The position numbers and the translations under genes were made by a program. Positions 4,485 to 6,345 of a stretch of DNA of 6,345 bases are shown piece after piece. Each line of letters starts with the position of its first letter. Position 1 is the first letter of the stretch. The notes under the pieces were generated by a model. It saw only the letters and a list, made by a program, of their open reading frames with translations. It had not been told where the DNA came from and did no database searches. Location: contig CAYLRE010000284.1 in the NCBI GenBank assembly GCA_964385715.1, forward strand, positions 1 to 6,345, given 5' to 3'. This DNA comes from MB-PLM-2 sp964385715. GTDB lineage: Bacteria; Planctomycetota; Planctomycetia; Pirellulales; UBA7805.

Positions 4485-6345
4485 TTAGACTTGCATCTCT
4501 TCTTCCTCGAGACGCTTTCGCTTGCGACGCCGGGAGGCGGCTGCGGCGCCGGCCAATCCCACCGCGACGAGTCCGGTGACCGGATCGATGGCACCACCGC
4601 CGCCGAAGCTCGGCATGCGAATGTCACGGCTCTTTCGCCGCCGCTGCTTTCGTGGCGTGTCGCGGACTACTGGACCGGGTGACGCAGCCGGACGGGGTGA
4701 ATCGGCTGGATCGGGCGAAGCAGCCGGACGAGGAGCAACCGTCGGATTGCTCGGCTGCACCTGACGCTGCGCCGTTTGTGGCGAAGGTGTGCTGGCCGGC
4801 ACCGCCTCCGTCAACTTGGACGCGTCATCCTCGTCCGGCTTCTGCGGACCAAGCTTCGTGACCGCGTCGGCACGAAGTTGTTCCAGACGCCGGCGAACGC
4901 GTGCTTGCGATCGGCGGTCTCGTTCGATCCGCGTTGCGTTCCGGCGGTCGATCTTCCAACGCCTGTACTCCGCATCGTTCTCCAGCACGATGAACGACGC
5001 GTACTGACTGACGATCGAGTAACCCTCGCACAATCGAACGATTTCCGACTGCTGCGAACCACGGCTGCCTGTCTCGCGCTCTTCGGCCATCAGGCGTTCG
5101 ACGCGGTGCCAGGCCCACATTCGCTCGATTTCCGGATTCTCGTCGTCGGCCTTGGGCAGACGAATGCTCACCGTCTGATCGATAGGCAAACCTTGCACCT
5201 CACCAGCGACGTTGATGTCGACCTCGCCTTGCTTCTTGTAGCGTCCGTAAAGACGCAGCGGGGCTCCGTGGAACAGGTCGGGAAGTTCCTGCGGTTCGAT
5301 GTCGTACGTGGTGGCGCCGCCGATGTCGATCTTCAAATCGCGAATCGCAGGCCGCATCAACTTGCGACGGAACGCCTGAGCCTGCCGCTGGAAACTGTCT
5401 TGTTCCGAGATGAAGGCGGCCAATCCGCCGGCATCGTCGGCCAGTTGCTTGAGCAACGGACGGTTCACTTCGTTGCCCACGCCGACGCAGAACACCCGGC
5501 TGCCCGAGGGACGTTCGCCAATGAGCTGAAGCAATTGACGTTGTTCCTTCTGCTCGGTCATGCCGTCGGAAAGAATCACGACGTTGAGCGTGCGATCAGA
5601 ATCCTTGTAGCGATAGGCAACCGACAAGGCCGGCCGCAACTCGGTTCCGCCACGGGCCCGCTGCGAGCTGATGAACTCGCTGGCCTGCCGCTTGTTGTCG
5701 GCGGTGACCGGTTGCATCTGGTTGAAGAGCGTATTGGTGGCCGCGTTGAACGCCATCACCTCGAAGCGATCCTGTTCGCCAAGCGACTCGACGAAGGCGG
5801 CAATTGAATTTCGGGATAAACGCAGCTTGCCGTCGTTGGCCATGCTGCCGGACACATCGAGTACGAAGACGTAGTCCATGCCGCGATTGAGCTCTGCGAG
5901 TTCTTCCCCGGCGGTGAGCGTCAACATGAAATAGCCATCTTCGCCCCGCTGCTTGGAAGTGATCACGTCGATGCCGGTTTGCGGACGCGAGGTCTCGAAC
6001 GCCAGCACCACGTCGCGGCTGAGGTCGCCGGCATCCGTTTCCAAGCTGGCGCGGTAGTAGGCGTCCGCGTGTGGCGTGATCACGAAGTCGTCCGCGTGCG
6101 ACGGGCTCTTCATGTCGACAATTGGCACCTCGTTCTTGACGTCGAGCGTGAGCGAGAACTTGCCGGTGGTCCGCTGGTTAATGTCCGTGCGCGTGACGGT
6201 TGCCAGCGGGTAGACGTACGTGCCCCAGTCATGATCGAAGTCGAGCTCTTGATAGTAGGTAACCTGAATTCTCTGTTCGGCCCCGGCTGGTATCGGAAAG
6301 ATTCGCATTTCGAAGGTTTTGTAGTCGACCTGTTCGAGCAGACCG
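4485..6345 (-). CDS. VIT/VWA protein with GlyGly-type C-terminal sorting tail, N terminus off the window
   Basis: The frame is open to the right edge. The codons before the ATG at 6308 read GLLEQVDYKTFE and continue into MRIFPIPAGAEQRIQVTYYQ, the heart of a VIT domain, so the true start lies outside; 619 residues are visible. Counting that Met as 1: rest of the VIT domain to about 125; VWA domain about 146-315 with a complete metal-binding (MIDAS) set, DVSGSM (151-156), Thr-222 in GGTEL and Asp-248 in LSDGM; a conserved post-VWA part with EGYSIVSQYASFIVLENDAE (428-447); a charged, helix-prone stretch (450-486); a Pro/Ala/Ser linker (490-550) with RPAASP twice; a basic patch (553-561); then SFGGGG (567-572), hydrophobic AIDPVTGLVAVGLAGAAAA (573-591), RRRKRKR (593-599) and LEEEEMQV. 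VIT/VWA proteins (inter-alpha-trypsin-inhibitor type) bind ligands through the MIDAS and in bacteria are often cell-surface proteins. The tail fits a GlyGly-CTERM-like membrane and sorting signal. The next gene on the strand is the matching protease. Confidence 0.88.
   Translation of the reverse strand, partial: GLLEQVDYKTFEMRIFPIPAGAEQRIQVTYYQELDFDHDWGTYVYPLATVTRTDINQRTTGKFSLTLDVKNEVPIVDMKSPSHADDFVITPHADAYYRASLETDAGDLSRDVVLAFETSRPQTGIDVITSKQRGEDGYFMLTLTAGEELAELNRGMDYVFVLDVSGSMANDGKLRLSRNSIAAFVESLGEQDRFEVMAFNAATNTLFNQMQPVTADNKRQASEFISSQRARGGTELRPALSVAYRYKDSDRTLNVVILSDGMTEQKEQRQLLQLIGERPSGSRVFCVGVGNEVNRPLLKQLADDAGGLAAFISEQDSFQRQAQAFRRKLMRPAIRDLKIDIGGATTYDIEPQELPDLFHGAPLRLYGRYKKQGEVDINVAGEVQGLPIDQTVSIRLPKADDENPEIERMWAWHRVERLMAEERETGSRGSQQSEIVRLCEGYSIVSQYASFIVLENDAEYRRWKIDRRNATRIERDRRSQARVRRRLEQLRADAVTKLGPQKPDEDDASKLTEAVPASTPSPQTAQRQVQPSNPTVAPRPAASPDPADSPRPAASPGPVVRDTPRKQRRRKSRDIRMPSFGGGGAIDPVTGLVAVGLAGAAAASRRRKRKRLEEEEMQV
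4512..4604 (-). other. Segment encoding a Gly-Gly / hydrophobic / Arg-Lys C-terminal tail
   Basis: This part of the VIT/VWA gene encodes GGGG (4593-4604), 19 mostly hydrophobic residues (4536-4592) and the RRRKRKR cluster (4512-4532). The order (Gly motif, membrane segment, basic end) is that of GlyGly-CTERM and related sorting tails. Departures from the usual form: an extra LEEEEMQV after the basic cluster, Asp-Pro inside the hydrophobic run, and a second basic patch before the Gly motif. Confidence 0.6.

Noticed and set aside
4677..4730. Repeated RPAASP coding units in the Pro-rich linker as a possible mobile or phase-variable repeat
   Set aside because: Only two copies 36 bases apart with differing bases; this is ordinary low-complexity linker.
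4776..5807. Long plus-strand open frame (343 codons) opposite the VIT/VWA gene
   Set aside because: It lies wholly antisense to a gene with a clear VWA domain. It has no recognisable domain and is an expected by-product of GC-rich third codon positions.

Overview
The window looks like chromosomal DNA of a planctomycete, probably of the Pirellulaceae or a near relative. The reasons are a lipoprotein that fits the planctomycete-specific TIGR03067 pattern, a LolA-like exported protein of a type common in that phylum, GC-rich codons, loosely spaced genes, and a dispersed-repeat-like sequence (core CGAAGCGTCAGCGAGGGA) that I recall from Pirellulaceae intergenic DNA. The assignment comes from recognition, not from a search.

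Left two thirds of the left half, plus strand (1-3582). Five genes run left to right: (1) a LolA-like exported protein whose signal peptide starts at the very left edge; (2) a secreted protein with a Pro/Gln-rich linker and an OB-fold-like beta domain (1087-1887), preceded by a 211-bp gap holding two repeat-like elements; (3) a small orphan exported protein (1942-2343), the least certain gene; (4) a TIGR03067-type lipoprotein with an acidic insert (2462-3088), with a candidate promoter upstream; (5) a VOC/glyoxalase-fold protein (3163-3582), the only clearly cytosolic product. The spacing between genes (about 50-210 bp) does not suggest one tight operon.

Right part, minus strand (6345-3579). 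A large VIT/VWA protein enters from the right edge with its start beyond the window. It ends in a tripartite tail: a Gly-Gly-Gly-Gly motif, a short hydrophobic segment and an Arg/Lys cluster. The next gene downstream on the same strand, after a 201-bp gap with a strong hairpin, encodes a six-helix rhomboid-family intramembrane serine protease that resembles rhombosortase. Rhombosortases are the proposed processing enzymes for GlyGly-CTERM proteins, so this looks like a dedicated substrate/protease pair. It is analogous to the VIT/VWA protein plus sortase pairs known in marine proteobacteria. This is the most interesting content of the window.

The rhomboid gene and the VOC gene converge and share a CTAG palindrome in which each strand reads a TAG stop. 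I see no tRNA, rRNA, CRISPR array, insertion sequence or phage gene, and no gene-free stretch longer than 300 bases.
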